Source: Selaginella tamariscina (lineage: Eukaryota; Streptophyta; Lycopodiopsida; Selaginellales; Selaginellaceae). Taken from it: DNA of 64,000 nt. The stretch spans positions 533,880 through 597,879 of the forward strand of contig PUQB01000040.1 in NCBI GenBank assembly GCA_003024785.1. Direction: 5' to 3'. Every line of letters begins with the position of its first letter. Position 1 is the first letter of the stretch. The translations under genes were made by a program, and so were the position numbers. Shown here one piece after another: positions 14,997 to 49,760 of the stretch. Below the pieces are notes generated by a model. That model saw only the letters and a program-made list of their open reading frames with translations, ran no database searches and was not told the origin of the DNA.

Positions 14997-16760
14997 CTAT
15001 CTCCCCTTCGATGAAGAGCACTGCGCGTCACTAGTCCAGGTTTTGCAGGATATCGTTGATGGAACTCGGCAACTGGTCCAGGTTTTGCAGGATATCTTTG
15101 ATGGAACTCGGCAACTCGGCAACAAGATCAAGAGCATTAACAAGATGAGCAGCAGGCTCCCAAGTGCGTTCACCAGGTGGATAACCGATCCAGTCCACGA
15201 AATAGTGACAAGATGAGCTCCATGCTTGGGAGCGTTCACCAGGTGGATAACCGATCCAGTCCACGAAATAGTGAAGCTGACCATGAACAAGTTTGGAGTC
15301 AGGATATCGTTGATGGAACTCGACAACAAGATCAGGAGCCTCCCCCTTCGATGACGAGCACCGCGCGTCACTGGTCCAGGTTTTGCAGGATATCGTTGAT
15401 GGAACTCGGCAACAAGATCAGGAGCATGAACAAGATAAGCAGCAGGCTCCCAAGTGCGTTCACCAGGTGGATAACCGATCCAGTCCACGAAATAATGACA
15501 AGATGAGCTCCATGCTTGGGAGCGTTCACTAGGTGGATAACCGATCCAGTCCACGAAATAGTGAAGCTGACCACGAACAAGTTTGGAGTCAGGATATCGT
15601 TGATGGAACTCGACAACAAGATCAGGAGCCTCCCCCTTCGATGACGAGCACCGCGCGTCACTGGTCCAGGTTTTGCAGGATATCATTGATGGAACTTGGC
15701 AACAAGATCAGGAGCATGAACAAGATGAGCAGCAGGCTCCCAAGTGCGTTCACCAGGTGGATAACTGATCCAGTCCACGAAATAGTGAAGCTGACCACGA
15801 ACAACTTTGGAGTCAAGAATTGCAGCAACCTCGAACTCAGGTTCACCAGCAACTGTAACTGGAGGAGGTGGTGGAAGAAGTCTGATGGAACTCGGCAACA
15901 AGATTAGGAGCATGAACAAGATGAGCAGCAGGCTCCCAAGTGCGTTCACCAGGTGGATAACCGATCCAGTCCACGAAATAGTGACAAGATGAGCTCCATG
16001 CTTGGGAGCGTTCACCAGGTGGATAACCGATCCAGTCCACGAAATAGTGAAGCTGACCACGAACAAGTTTGGAGTCAGGATATCGTTGATGGAACTCGGC
16101 AACAAGATCAGGAGCATGAACAAGATGAGCAGCAGGCTCCCAAGTGCGTTCACCAGGTGGATAACTGATCCAGTCCACGAAATAGTGAAGCTGACCACGA
16201 ACAAGTTTGGAGTCAAGAATTGCAGCAACCTCGAACTCAGGTTCACCAGCAACTGTAACTGGAGGAGGTGGTGGAAGAAGTCTGATGGAACTCGGCAACA
16301 AGATCAGGAGCATGAACAAGATGAGCAGCAGGCTCCCAAGTGCGTTCACCAGGTGGATAACCGATCCAATCCACGAAATAGTGAAGCTGACCACGAACAA
16401 GTTTGGAGTCAAGAATTGCAGCAACCTCGAACTCAGGCTCACCAGCAACTGTAACTGGAGGAGGTGGTGGAAGAAGTCTGATGGAACTCGGCAACAAGAT
16501 CAAGAGCATGAACAAGATGAACAGCAGGCTCCCAAGTGCATTCACCAGGTGGATAACCGATCCAGTCCACGAAATAGTGAAGCTGACCACGAACAAGTTT
16601 GGAGTCAAGAATTGCAGCAACCTCGAACTCAGGTTCACCAGCAACTGTAACTGGACCATGAACAAGTTTGGAGTCAAGAATTGCAGCAACCTCGAACTCA
16701 GGTTCATCAGCAACTGTAACTGGAGGAGGTGGTGGAAGAAGTCGGCCAGGTTCAGAAGGA
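14997..16760 (-). repeat. Tandem array of integrase chromodomain segments
   Basis: On the minus strand the chromodomain core (HYFVDWIGYPPGE) occurs ten times, with copies near 15177, 15240, 15465, 15530, 15755, 15952, 16018, 16156, 16352 and 16547. The upstream piece that starts the chromodomain (EPEFEVAAILDSK) occurs five times, near 15820, 16220, 16415, 16610 and 16680. Units are about 196 bp, with 66-bp sub-duplications (in frame) and a 70-bp one. Because 196 is not a multiple of three, the reading frame changes from unit to unit and the copies lie in several overlapping frames. Only the first copy, in the integrase frame at 17155-16439, is joined directly to the enzyme. The array grew by repeated duplication. 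Confidence 0.93.
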
Positions 16761-18017
16761 GCATGATAAGGCTTCAACAAAGAAATATGGAACACGGGAT
16801 GGATCCGGATGGTTGGCGGAAGCTCGAGATGAAACGTCACCTCAGAGAGTTTTTTGATGATGCGAAATGGCCCCAAGCGTTGATAGTCCAGCTTGTCACA
16901 GGGACGTGTGGTTGGCCAATGACGCCGGAGGAGCCACACTTGGTCACCAATTGTGAATGCTGGAGGAGAGGAACGGGAACGATCAGCAACTTGTTGTTGC
17001 AAATCCCGAGCGCGTTGAAGATGATGCTGCACTTCTTCATGGACCTGTCGGAGATGCTCAACACGATCATCGGCAGCAGTGGTGAGGCCAGGAACCACGG
17101 GCAAGCTGTAGGACCAGCGAGGATGAACACCAGAGAACGCGAAAAATGGTGACACACCTATGGATGAGTGTGCCGTGTTGTTGTACGCGAACTCGGCAGC
17201 AGGAAGGAGATCGACCCAATCATCTTGCAGATGAGAAATGAAACACCGGAGATATTGTTCCAGAGTCTGAATCGTGCGCTCCGATTGTCCATCTGTTTCA
17301 GGATGATGTGCAGTAGACAGCTTCTTGGTGATACGTAACCGTTCTAGGAATCTCCGCCAGAATGCCGAAGTGAACTGGGACCTCGATCTGTGACAAGTTC
17401 ATCAGGAAGACCATGAAGACGGAACACCTCCCGATACACCAGATCTGTAGCATCAGGACCCGAACATGTCTTGTTGTAGGGAACAAAGTGCGCCATCTTA
17501 GAGAACCGATCAACAATGACTAGGACAGCATCAAACCCTCTAGAATGTGGTAAATCCGTGAGGAAATCCATGGTGATGGATGACCATGGCCGCTGAGCAA
17601 TAGGAAGAGGCTGTAGTAGTCCAACCGGTCGATGACGAGGTGGCACGTGTCACAAGATCGCACAAATCTCTCAACATACAAGCGAAGCCGAGGCCACTAG
17701 AACACCCGTTGTACCAGCTCGATCGTCTTCCGAATGCCAAAATGTTCTGCAGCTGTGTTGTCATGGCAGTGTTGGATAGCTCGCAATCTCAGTTCTCCGT
17801 TCGGAACATAGATTTGGATGTGGTGGTACAGCAACCCATTATGAAGATGAAAAGCAGCATAATCTCGTAGTTGTGACCCTGAAGACAATGGCTGAACTCG
17901 TCGAACATGTGCAAGGACATCACGAGCAAACTCGTCTTGAGGGAGATTTTCTCGAATTAGATCCAAAAACGAAGTGTCAACTGGAGCAGAAGAACAAGAA
18001 AGCGCGTTTACCAACAA
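16439..18017 (-). CDS. Integrase with chromodomain, frame-broken, family-B element
   Basis: Pieces in order are the HHCC zinc-binding region with paired His near 17800 (AIQHCHDNTAAEHFG), the core with first Asp in SITMDFLTDLP (17570), second Asp in ELVTDRGP (17395), the His-Pro-Glu-Thr-Asp-Gly-Gln-Ser-Glu block near 17290, the GPF segment (LGPFRIIKK) and the chromodomain (EFEVAAILDSK, DWIGYPPGE, TWEP). The frame changes at least twice (about 17700 and 17370). The terminal open frame 17155-16439 reads from the core's end through the chromodomain and stops after a Ser/Thr-rich tail, so the first chromodomain is complete. Confidence 0.87.
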
Positions 18018-18689
18018 CTAGTTGGAACTCAAGATGACTTGTTCTTGTTGATCAAATCGGATTTCACCTGGTACTGGAGCTAGGTAACTGCGACGAGATA
18101 AGGCATCTGCTTTGCCATTTAAACAACCGGGATAATGAATAATCTCGTATCGGAACCGGGACAAGGACTGTGCCCATTGCGTCTGACGTCGATTGAGAAC
18201 TCGTGTTGTTGCCCAATACTGGAGGTTCTTGTGATCACAATACACCTTAACCACATGCGGGGAATCTTCAAGGAATCTGTGCCACTCCTCAAAGGCATCG
18301 ACGATCGCCAGCAGCTCCTTGTTGTAAACATCGTAGTTGATCTCAGGTGCAGTGAACTTGCGGGAATGGAAAGCAATGGGATGGAGAAGATGATCTGGAC
18401 CTTCCTAGGACAACACTCCACCAATGGCGAAGTCAGAGGCATCAGCTTCCACGAAATATGGCTTCGCAGGGTCAGGATGGATAAGAACAGGTGTCGAGGT
18501 GAACGCCTTCTTTAGGAACTCGAACGCCTCCTCAGCCTCAGAGGACCAGACAAATGGAACATCCTTGCCAGTCAACTTCGTCAATGGCAATGCAATCTTG
18601 GAGAAATCCCGAACGAAACGTCGATAGAAGTTTGCAAACCCAAGGAAACATCGAATATCACGAACATTTGATGGTCTTTCCCACTCCAA
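18018..18689 (-). pseudogene. RNase H region, frame-broken, family-B element
   Basis: The RT connection ([19 protein letters not shown]), the RNase H start ([15 protein letters not shown]) and its C-terminal part (VYCDHKNLQYWATT and ADALSRRSYL) are recognisable. The first open stretch ends at 18405 and the second begins at 18254, with a frame change between them. The catalytic Asp residues of both blocks are kept. Confidence 0.82.
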
Positions 18690-19501
18690 TACAGTCCAGA
18701 CTTTGCAGGATCCATGTGAACACCTTTAGCTGAAATGATGTACCCCAGGAACTCGACAGACTGCTGACTGAAAGAGCACTTCTCAAACAAGTGGTGCTTC
18801 CGGAGCCTCTCCAAGATTAACCGTACATGCCGTTCATGTTCTTCTTGAGTCTTGGAAAAGATCAGGATGTCGTCTAGGTACATGATGACAAACAAATCCA
18901 AGAAGTCCCGGAAAATATCGTTAGCTATGTGCTGGAACACAGCAGGTGCATTTGTCAGGCTGAACGACATTACTACGTACTCGAAATGTCCATAGTATGT
19001 ACGGAAAGCTGTTTTTCACTCGTCCCCTTCTCGAATTCGGATGAGATTGTACGCTTCTCTTAAATCGATCTTTATGAAGTATCGGGCACCAAAAAGACGT
19101 TCAAGCATGTCGGAGACGAGCGGGAGAGGATACTTGTTTGAATGGTGACCTTATTCAGATCTCGGTAGTCCACCACGAGCCGGAGACTTCCATCCTTCTT
19201 GGAAACAAAGAATACTAGAGCACCAGCCGGTGATCGCGAATGACGGATAAATCCGGTGACAAGATTCTCCTCAATGTATTCCCTTAATGTCTCCAACTCT
19301 GTTGATGAGAGACCGTAAATGGGACCGGAGGATGGGCTTACCCTCAATGAGATCGATAGGACAGTCGTACTCACGATGTGGTGGCAAGGCAGAAGCTTTC
19401 TTTTTGTCGAAGACGTCTGCGAAATCGGCATACTGCTTTGGTAAGGCAGGAGGAACATAAACATCCTTAGCAGAGCAGGGATAGACTTTGATCACGAACA
19501 T
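18581..19501 (-). pseudogene. Reverse transcriptase, frame-broken, family-B element
   Basis: Palm and finger blocks are visible: [22 protein letters not shown] near 19200-19135, [12 protein letters not shown] near 18960, the catalytic [12 protein letters not shown] near 18890, and VEFLGYIIS near 18745. Frames change near 19330, 19135, 19010 and 18710. YLDD replaces the more usual YIDD, a conservative variant. The polymerase could not be translated from the sequence as given. Confidence 0.85.
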
Positions 19502-19534
19502 GGATGCTGGGTCATGTCGGCTATCTTTCTTGAA

Positions 19535-19981
19535 CTACTTCAAGGTGATATGCGAGACTCGAAGTGGAGGAGGAACTGGAACAGGATCGGAATCAAAGAG
19601 TGTGGTTGGAGTTGAAGCAGCTGGGAAACTGTTCATGAAACGTTCTCTCCAACTAAGATCCACCAACTCGATCCACGGCAAACCAAGGATAATCGTAGAG
19701 TCTGGAATAGAAACAACACTGAAGGAGATGTTGCACACAGCACCGCAAGCAACGACCTCAACGAACTCCGTGTCATTTGTTACCGCTCCAGATTTGATAT
19801 CTCGTCCATCAACGACCCGTACAGAACCAGGAGTCTTCAAAGGATATAGACGGATTTCGTGCCTGACAGCAAAATTCTTGTCAATGAAATTTGCGTTCAC
19901 TCCGTTATCCACCAAAGCTTTACTAGAGAATTCCACCTCTGGTGTCTTCAGCTGCATCGGAACATGGAACGGCTTGCACAC
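19535..19981 (-). CDS. Aspartic protease region, family-B element
   Basis: The open frame has the features of a retropepsin: an active-site loop reading ALVDNGVNANFID, a flap-like hydrophobic region and the ILGLPWIE block near its C-terminus. Typical family members have D-S-G-A-T at the active site. The Asp and Gly are kept but Ser, Ala and Thr are altered, so activity is doubtful. It lies between gag and RT as expected. Confidence 0.7.
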   Translation of the reverse strand: MCKPFHVPMQLKTPEVEFSSKALVDNGVNANFIDKNFAVRHEIRLYPLKTPGSVRVVDGRDIKSGAVTNDTEFVEVVACGAVCNISFSVVSIPDSTIILGLPWIELVDLSWRERFMNSFPAASTPTTLFDSDPVPVPPPLRVSHITLK

Positions 19982-20082
19982 CTTCGTGAATGGAATGGAT
20001 CCAAGATGAGGAAGGGAAGATGTTATGAGTGAAGAGCCTTGAGGAACATGAGTTGTTTCACGGCAATCCAGCCGGACGGCTC

Positions 20083-20988
20083 CTATTCGGGTTGGACCTT
20101 CTCGTTTCCCGGTAGCACAGCAAGGGCCACTTCACGAGCTTGTTTTGGACGTCGATGACAATTCTCCAACTTGTGGTATGGGTCCCCACAGTACAAACAA
20201 AGCTTGTACTGAATCCACTTCTGACGTTCGGTTGGCAAAAGCTTGCCTCGGCGTGATCGCCCTAATTCCATCGGGGATGGTTCTACTGAGGAAGATGATG
20301 AATCAGCAGATGCGGGAACATGGACTGCAAAAACGGAAGAAGACGGCACCAAGAAGAAAGAAGGATGCCGACGTTCTTGTTTCCACTCGATCAACCGGTT
20401 GTCACAATGAATTGCCAACTCGATCATGCTAGTGAGGGTTTTCGGAACCGCAAAATTCAGCAACATGTCTTTGACCTTGTCCTGCAACCCCGACCGGAAA
20501 ACCTCCTTGAGAGCACAATCTCCCCATGTGACATCACAAGCAAGAAGTTGAAACTTCGATGCGTACTCTGCTACCAACATACCCCCTTGGTGAAGTTGAC
20601 GGAGTTTGGTGATGGCAGCACTCTCATGATCCACGTCACTGAACATCGCCATGAACCGTTCCACAAACTCATCAAAATTCCCAAGGATCGGATCATTGTT
20701 CTCCAGCAAGGCTGAGAACCATGAAAGAGAAGAACCAGAAAGCAGCGACCCGATCAATCCAACCTTAATGGGTTCTGTGCTATAGCGCCTCGGCTGCATC
20801 ACGATCCGCAGACGAACTTGATTGAGAAAACCTCGGAACTTCGATCGGGTACCATCGAACTTTTCGGGCATGCTGATCTTCGGCTCTGGAGAATTCGTAC
20901 GCTGTCGGAGCTGATCATTCTCTAGGTGTAGTTGTTTGAGCTGCTGCTGGAGGGCAGCAACTTGCTCATGAAGAGCATGCTCGGACAT
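20083..20988 (-). CDS. Gag, family-B element
   Basis: I chose the ATG at 20988 (MSEHALHEQVAALQQQ); upstream codons fall in a low-complexity leader. A leucine-heptad coiled coil is followed by the retrotransposon Gag domain and a C-terminal zinc knuckle CLYCGDPYHKLENC (CX2CX4HX4C). The length (about 300 residues) suits a separate Gag. It assembles the particle and binds element RNA. It is the best-preserved frame of this element. Confidence 0.9.
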   Translation of the reverse strand: MSEHALHEQVAALQQQLKQLHLENDQLRQRTNSPEPKISMPEKFDGTRSKFRGFLNQVRLRIVMQPRRYSTEPIKVGLIGSLLSGSSLSWFSALLENNDPILGNFDEFVERFMAMFSDVDHESAAITKLRQLHQGGMLVAEYASKFQLLACDVTWGDCALKEVFRSGLQDKVKDMLLNFAVPKTLTSMIELAIHCDNRLIEWKQERRHPSFFLVPSSSVFAVHVPASADSSSSSVEPSPMELGRSRRGKLLPTERQKWIQYKLCLYCGDPYHKLENCHRRPKQAREVALAVLPGNEKVQPE

Positions 20989-21124
20989 GATGAGTCGAAG
21001 AAAAAAGTCAAAAAGAAAAAGAAAAGAAAAGAATCGAAAAGAAAATTGAAAAGAGAGAAAGAAAGAAAATGGGATCGATGATAAGCGGAAACAAAAGCTT
21101 GTCACTACCGAGAATCATTCAAAC

Positions 21125-21499
21125 TGTCACGACCTTGTGCAAAGGGCGAAACCTTTAGAACAAGGGTGGAACCTTGAAAGGAGGAGATTGTATTCAAGAA
21201 AGAAATGAATACAAAATGAAACACAAGGCCGAAGACTGGTGTTGAATGATTCTGAGAAACCTGGAACTGGAACCCTATTTATATATCTGAGGTCCTGAGA
21301 ATTGTGTGGTCCACAACTGGTCTGGAATGTGTGGTCCACAACTGGTCTGGAACATGCGTATGAATATACGCCTTGCTGTTAATGGTGTAATTCAGCATTC
21401 AGGATCATACAGACCAGTTGGTTAACACATGTGTGTGTTAGCCAAAAGGTTTCGGGTTCAAGTTTTATGAAAGGCAAAATATAACCCATGATCCTTACA
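21125..21499 (-). repeat. 5' LTR of family-B element
   Basis: The 375-bp LTR is nearly identical to 14633-14996 apart from an 11-bp difference near its start and scattered substitutions. I could not identify a convincing tRNA primer site just inside it (about 21100-21124 on plus). Confidence 0.9.
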
Positions 21500-21502
21500 C
21501 CA

Positions 21503-21692
21503 TCCTTTTAATTAAATATGGGTTTAAATTAAATAGGTCTATGTACCTTAAGGAACTCACTCTAGAATCTTCCTCATATTCATCAATTCTCAATTCATCC
21601 TTTTAATTAAATATGGGTTTAAATTAAATAGGTCTATGTATCTTAAGGAACTCACTCTAGAATCTTCCTCATATTCATCAATATCTAAATTG
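21503..21692. repeat. Tandem duplication, about 94 bp, two copies
   Basis: The segment starting CATCCTTTTAATTAAATATG and running through a CTCACTCTAGAATCTTCC stretch occurs twice in a row, from about 21503 and again from about 21597, with very few differences. It lies directly at the border of the family-B element. Confidence 0.85.
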
Positions 21693-21724
21693 AGAATTGC
21701 GATATACATGTGGCTATGACTATT

Positions 21725-22455
21725 GTCACAGTTTCAACCTGAAAAACTAAGTAACATGTCATTGCCAAGTAGCCATCCGGTGTTAACACTGTGTGAATAA
21801 TGCTAAGACCTTAAAGAGTTTGACATAGATGCTAGAGTTAGGGTCTTACCCTAAATTCCCTGGAATTCTTTGTAGTGGTTGTCCATTGACGCTTAGCATC
21901 ACGTCCCGTTGTTAAAGACCTCGAAGATTATCCCTTGTATCTTAGAGGATAACTCAAGTAAAATTTAGGATCCTATTCCATGAGACCTAAATAAACTCAT
22001 GCCATAACCTCAACAAAGAGACGTGTCTCATACACATCCTTGTAACAAAACTAATGGATCTTCACTTACCCCTTAAGAAATCATTCTTATCCAAAAGTAC
22101 AACCCTTTTTTAGCATGTTTTTCCTACACTTATCTTATTTAATATGTGTGATAGAGGCCTTATATGTTTTTTTGTTTTGTAAAGTGGGCATGAAGTTAAG
22201 GCAACCCTAGATTTGGGTCAATCCTATGTGTGTTTCTTGCATTTAACATGTTTAACTCACATGTCAAAACAACTTGAAGGGACGAATTTTCTAAATGAAA
22301 GTGCGAGCTTTGTTTAAAATACATAATGACACTTGACTAAACCATTACTAAATACTCAAGTGCACTAAGTAGATATGTCTTTTTCAATACCCAAGACTTG
22401 TCGACATAGTTCAATAAGTAACCTCCAAAGTAAAGAGTAATCATATTTATTAGAG
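21725..22455 (-). repeat. Decayed LTR of family A
   Basis: Diverged but collinear matches to the family-A LTR are visible. They include a TGTCACAGTTT start, an AAGGCAACCCTAG block with the Leu-rich GGGTCAA segment, the TTTTCTAAATGAAAGTGC segment, CTCAAGTGCACTAAG and the terminal AACCTCCAAAGTAAAG. No coding part accompanies it, so it is a solo or truncated LTR. Confidence 0.7.
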
Positions 22456-23790
22456 TTTTAATCCAAAGGGTCAATATGTGGCTACATGTGGCACCCAAGT
22501 GACCATTCGATATCAATACCATGTGTGAGCAATGCTAAGTCTTTCAAGACGACCCTAAGAGTTTAACTCAAATGCCTAAAAAGACATGAGACCTAGGGAC
22601 CTACCCTAAGTCCTTTTAAACAACTATCCCCAAACCATAGAAAATAATTTGAGTAATCATGTCCCAACAGACCTAGACAGGCTCATGCCTTAACCTTTGC
22701 CTTGCACAGACCCTAATGACATAGTTAAGGCATTATTATTTACCACTTGAGGATTCACCCTCATATGGGAGTACAACCCCTTTAGAGCACCTTAACCCAC
22801 GACTAATCCTTAAGGGTTTAAGTGACAAAGTCATACTTTAATTCTAGAGTTGAGGACACAAGTATTTACTAAGTAAACTCCCTAAGGGTAGGTTTGGATA
22901 ACCCTAATTATATGATGCATCACATCACAAAAGGGTTCTTATTAATAAGCTTAGATTGTTCAACCAGTGTGTTAATAGCACACCTAGTTACAAGACCTAA
23001 CCTCCCTTGAGTTAATGCCTAAGTAGCACCCTGATATGAACACAAGCATGCCTGCTTGCTAAAATATCAAGCTTTCAACGTTAAACCCATGAGATAATCC
23101 CAAAAGGCATGCCTCGGGCATTGTATCATGTGCCATTTAGCCTTCATTAGACACAGATGTGGGTTATCTCGCCATATTTCATATTTAAGAGTACACACGA
23201 TGCCACGAACGTGGCTTTTAAATACCACCTCTGGAACCCTTTTGAGAACCTTTGAGAATTTTGATCAAAAGAACCTATCAATTAAGTCATACTTAATTGT
23301 GAATGTTACTGAGACTAAAGACATGCCTTAACCTCTAATCCTTGAAATCTCGACCTCCTAAGCACATGTTCATCAATATTAAGGGTAAGTTACCTTGAAG
23401 GTGAGATGTACTTATATCGTTTGGAAGTTAAGGTAGAACAATATAGAGTTGTGCCTTAGTGACACAAGTTATAGTTTTGTAACGATAAAAGAATAATGAG
23501 CTTAGTCATGAACATAATAACTCTCATTGCATATCTTACTTAATATATGTGACAAAGTCTTGAACATTGAATATTGTTCATAATAAGAATATACTTAGTG
23601 AATTTTTAATTTAACAAGGGTAAGAGTTTTTTAAAAAGTAAGTGTTACATTCGCTTTGAATTTATCAAGATATATAACGATACTAAGTGCATTAAGTGGG
23701 GTTGTTTATTATTACATTTAACATACTTGAGTAATAACAATAATTATTAACTCTAAAGTAAATTATGATAATATTAAGAATTATAACAAT
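22456..23790 (-). repeat. Second decayed LTR-like remnant of family A
   Basis: The right half (23391-23770) keeps landmarks of the family-A LTR in order: the TGGAAGTTAAGG.. piece, TTGTGCCTTAGTGACACAAG, CTTACTTAATATATGTGACA, AAGTAAGTGTTACATTCGC and the AAGTGCATTAAGTGGG block. The left half is more diverged and longer than the young LTRs, perhaps with inserted DNA. No open frame is supported. Confidence 0.6.
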
Positions 23791-24061
23791 GGATGTTCAA
23801 GAAGCATGGAAGAACAATGGATAGACATGTCATTGCTGACATCATCTCTAGAGCTTAGTTAAATGCATTGTCTCCTTCAAATTACAAAGCTGGATTTGAT
23901 CACCCAACAACAACATTTCTAATAGAAAATTGGGCTGCTTCAATGCAATTATCTCGAGCAACTTCAACAACACGAATAAATAATACAACAAAGTATAAAA
24001 TAATACGTACAATCTTGGAATAACTCCCCACTCAGATGCATGTAACTAGAGCGTGACTTGT
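23791..24061. other. Region upstream of the PPR gene
   Basis: This is AT-rich and holds no gene. It should contain the promoter of the PPR gene at 24062, but no TATA box or other element could be assigned. Confidence 0.4.
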
Positions 24062-26217
24062 ATGGCGAAGTATATATGGTGTATAACCGGATTCGTGTGC
24101 GAGCAGCGAGCACCATACCAGATGACAAACATACGCCACCCTCGTACGCCAATGCAACGCACTCTCAGAAGCCAAACGCTTACACACACACAGATCATCA
24201 AAGACGGCTACTTCCAATCCAGCGTTTACTTGGGCAACCTCCTCATACAAATGTATGGCAACTGTACAAGCGTGTCCGATGCAAAGTCCGTCTTCGACCA
24301 CCTCCCACACCGTAACAAATACTCCTGGAACATCTTCGTCTCAGCATATGCCCAGAACGGGCAAATGCAGGAAGCGAGACAGGCATTCGATAGAATGCCA
24401 TCCCACGACATTGTAGCATGGAATACTGTGGTCTCTCTACATGCCCAGAACGGAGATATCAGCGGAGCAAGGAGAGTCTTCGATCGGATGCCGGAGAGAA
24501 ACACAGCATCGTGGAATGTAATGATTCAAGCATATGCCCAGAATGGGCAAATGCTTGCAGCCAAGAGTTTCTTCGACGGCATGCGTTCTCGAGATGTCAT
24601 CTCCTGGACGACCATGATGGCTGCGTATGTTCAATACGGGCATTTCGATGAGCCCAAACAGATGTTTGAGTTCATTCCCCATGTGAATCTTATGGCGGGG
24701 ACCGTCATGGTTCAAGCATTTGCTCAGAGAGGGCAGCTCACTCAAGCGAAGGAGCTATTTGATTCGATGCCGGAGAGAGATGGTATCCTCTGGAACGTCC
24801 TCATTGCTTCATTCTCTGGTAGCACCGGGTTCCAGAATGCAAAGATGGCGTTCGATGTCATGCCGGAGAGAACCGTGGTCAGCTGGAACTCGATGATTCA
24901 GGCGTTTGCAACGAGCGGCTCTTTCGACGAGGCCAAGTCTTGGTTCCGGCGGATGCCGAAGAGGGACCTCTTCTCGTGGAACGCAATGATGCAGGTGCAC
25001 TCCGTGAACGGGGAGCTCGAAGAAGCATTACGCGTGTTTGGTACCGCTCCCGAGCGGGACGTCGTGTCGTGGAACACCATCCTGCAAGCGTTTACCCAGA
25101 ACGACACACTGAAGGCCGTCGAGGAGACCTTCGAGAGGATGCCGCAGAGGAACCAGATCTCCCTCAACGTCATGATGCAGGCGTATGCGCTCAACGGACG
25201 ACTCGACGAGGCGAGGAAGTCGTTCGACTCGCACCCCGGACACGACGAGATCGCGTCCAGCCTAATGATCTCCGCATATGCACAAAGAGGGGACATTGAC
25301 AAGGCGAGGAGTGTCTTCAACATGTCCAACCGGCAGCAGGACCACATTGTCGCCTGGAATGCGATGCTGTCCGGGTACGCACAGACCGGCCACAGCAAGC
25401 TCGCCGTCGAGCTCTTCCGGCAGATGGACCTCGAAGGCGTGAAGCCGGACGCTGTCACGTACATAAACATCTTTGATGCATGCTCCCGTTTGGCTGCAGC
25501 CGAGGACGGCTCGGTCTTCATATCGAGCATCCTGGAAGTCCATATGCTCCAGCACGTCACCGTGGGGAACTCGGTTCTCACCATGTACGGCAAGTCCGGA
25601 CTTGTTGCCAAGGCGAGGTCGGCCTTCGAGCAGATGCCCGTCCGAGACTCCGTGTCGTGGAACGCAATGCTTACTGCATATGCTAGAAACGGACATGCAG
25701 ATGCTGCCTTGGAGCTGTTCAACTATATGGAGCTCCACGGCATACCGCCGGATATAATCACGTTTCTTAACGTCATCTTTGCCTGCAGTCACGCAGGTTA
25801 CCTACACAGGGCGCGTGGCTACTTCCTGTCGATGGTCGGGGACTACCAGGTTCTGCCTATCTACGACCACTATGTATGCATGACAGACTTACTTGCTCGG
25901 GCTGGGCGCTTGCTTGATGCGGAGGAGCTTGTAAACACCATGCCGTATGAGCCGAACTACGAGGCGTGGATGGCGTTGTTGTGTGCGTGTAAGAGCCACG
26001 GGGACGTCAAGTGCGGGAAGCGAGCGGCCAACTTCTTCTTCAGGGCGAGCGTTCCTGGCGGTTTGAGTCTCCTTACATCATTCTCTCGCAGCTGCATGCG
26101 GAGGCTGGCAACCAGGACGATGTTCTCGAGGTGCGGAAGGCAATGAGGTATATCAAGGAGCTCCAGGTTGCACCTGTGTCTAACCCACAGATTTCACGTC
26201 CGCTGCTCAACCTCTGA
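24062..26217 (+). CDS. Intronless pentatricopeptide-repeat (PLS class) protein with frame break in E motif
   Basis: PLS-class PPR proteins bind organellar RNA base by base, usually to guide C-to-U editing in chloroplasts or mitochondria. I chose the ATG at 24062; in-frame ATGs further in (near 24125 and 24152) are alternatives because the first residues look poorly conserved. About eighteen tandem motifs are visible. Most are 31-residue S-type units with the signature W-N-x-M-x-x-A-Y-A-Q-N-G and F-D-x-M-P-x-R-D, and a classical P-L-S series follows near 25340-25900. The main frame ends at 26146, but the conserved E-motif end (SPYIILSQLHAEAGNQDDV) continues in the next frame to the stop at 26217; one base seems missing near 26045-26065. 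No DYW deaminase domain follows. Neighbours give no functional hint. Confidence 0.92.
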
Positions 26218-26219
26218 TA

Positions 26220-26529
26220 CGCTCGTATGTGTAATCCAGTTTTGTTAAATGTATACTTTTATACATATGTTTATGTGTATATTAGAGAGAGAGAGAACTA
26301 ATTCATATATGTTCAAGTGTACATAAAAACAGTTATATATTACCTTCATGATACTTTAGATTTACAAAAAATGTCCTCGGTTAAGTAAAACTCTCACTCT
26401 TGCTTCCTTTCACCCCCTTCCTGAGATAATAGTATATATAAATCATTATTCATATAAATATTTAGTATCCACACACGCTGTTGACTATTGTTCAATTAGT
26501 TTTTTAAACCGATTAACTATGATCATTTA
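26220..26529. other. Convergent 3' region between PPR and SYD genes
   Basis: The stretch is AT-rich and has a short GAGAGA run near 26285. It contains the 3' ends of both genes. No coding sequence is seen. Confidence 0.5.

Positions 26530-49760
<23,231 letters not shown>

Larger units (their letters stand above)
14633..21499 (-). mobile_element. Family-B Ty3/gypsy chromovirus with amplified chromodomain segment
   Basis: Two LTRs (14633-14996 and 21125-21499) flank gag, protease, RT, RNase H, integrase and chromodomain sequence on the minus strand. The flanks read CCATA on the left and CCATC on the right, consistent with a 5-bp target duplication carrying one later change. Coding parts are broken by frame changes but all enzymatic domains are recognisable. 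The segment next to the 3' LTR is a tandem array of chromodomain pieces, described separately. Confidence 0.92.

Noticed and set aside
15177-16650. Plus-strand open frames over the chromodomain array
   Set aside because: They are antisense shadows of the repeated integrase segment; the minus strand gives the recognisable domain.
24226-25792. Several minus-strand frames of up to 274 codons over the PPR gene
   Set aside because: They are antisense images of the PPR repeats with no domain of their own.
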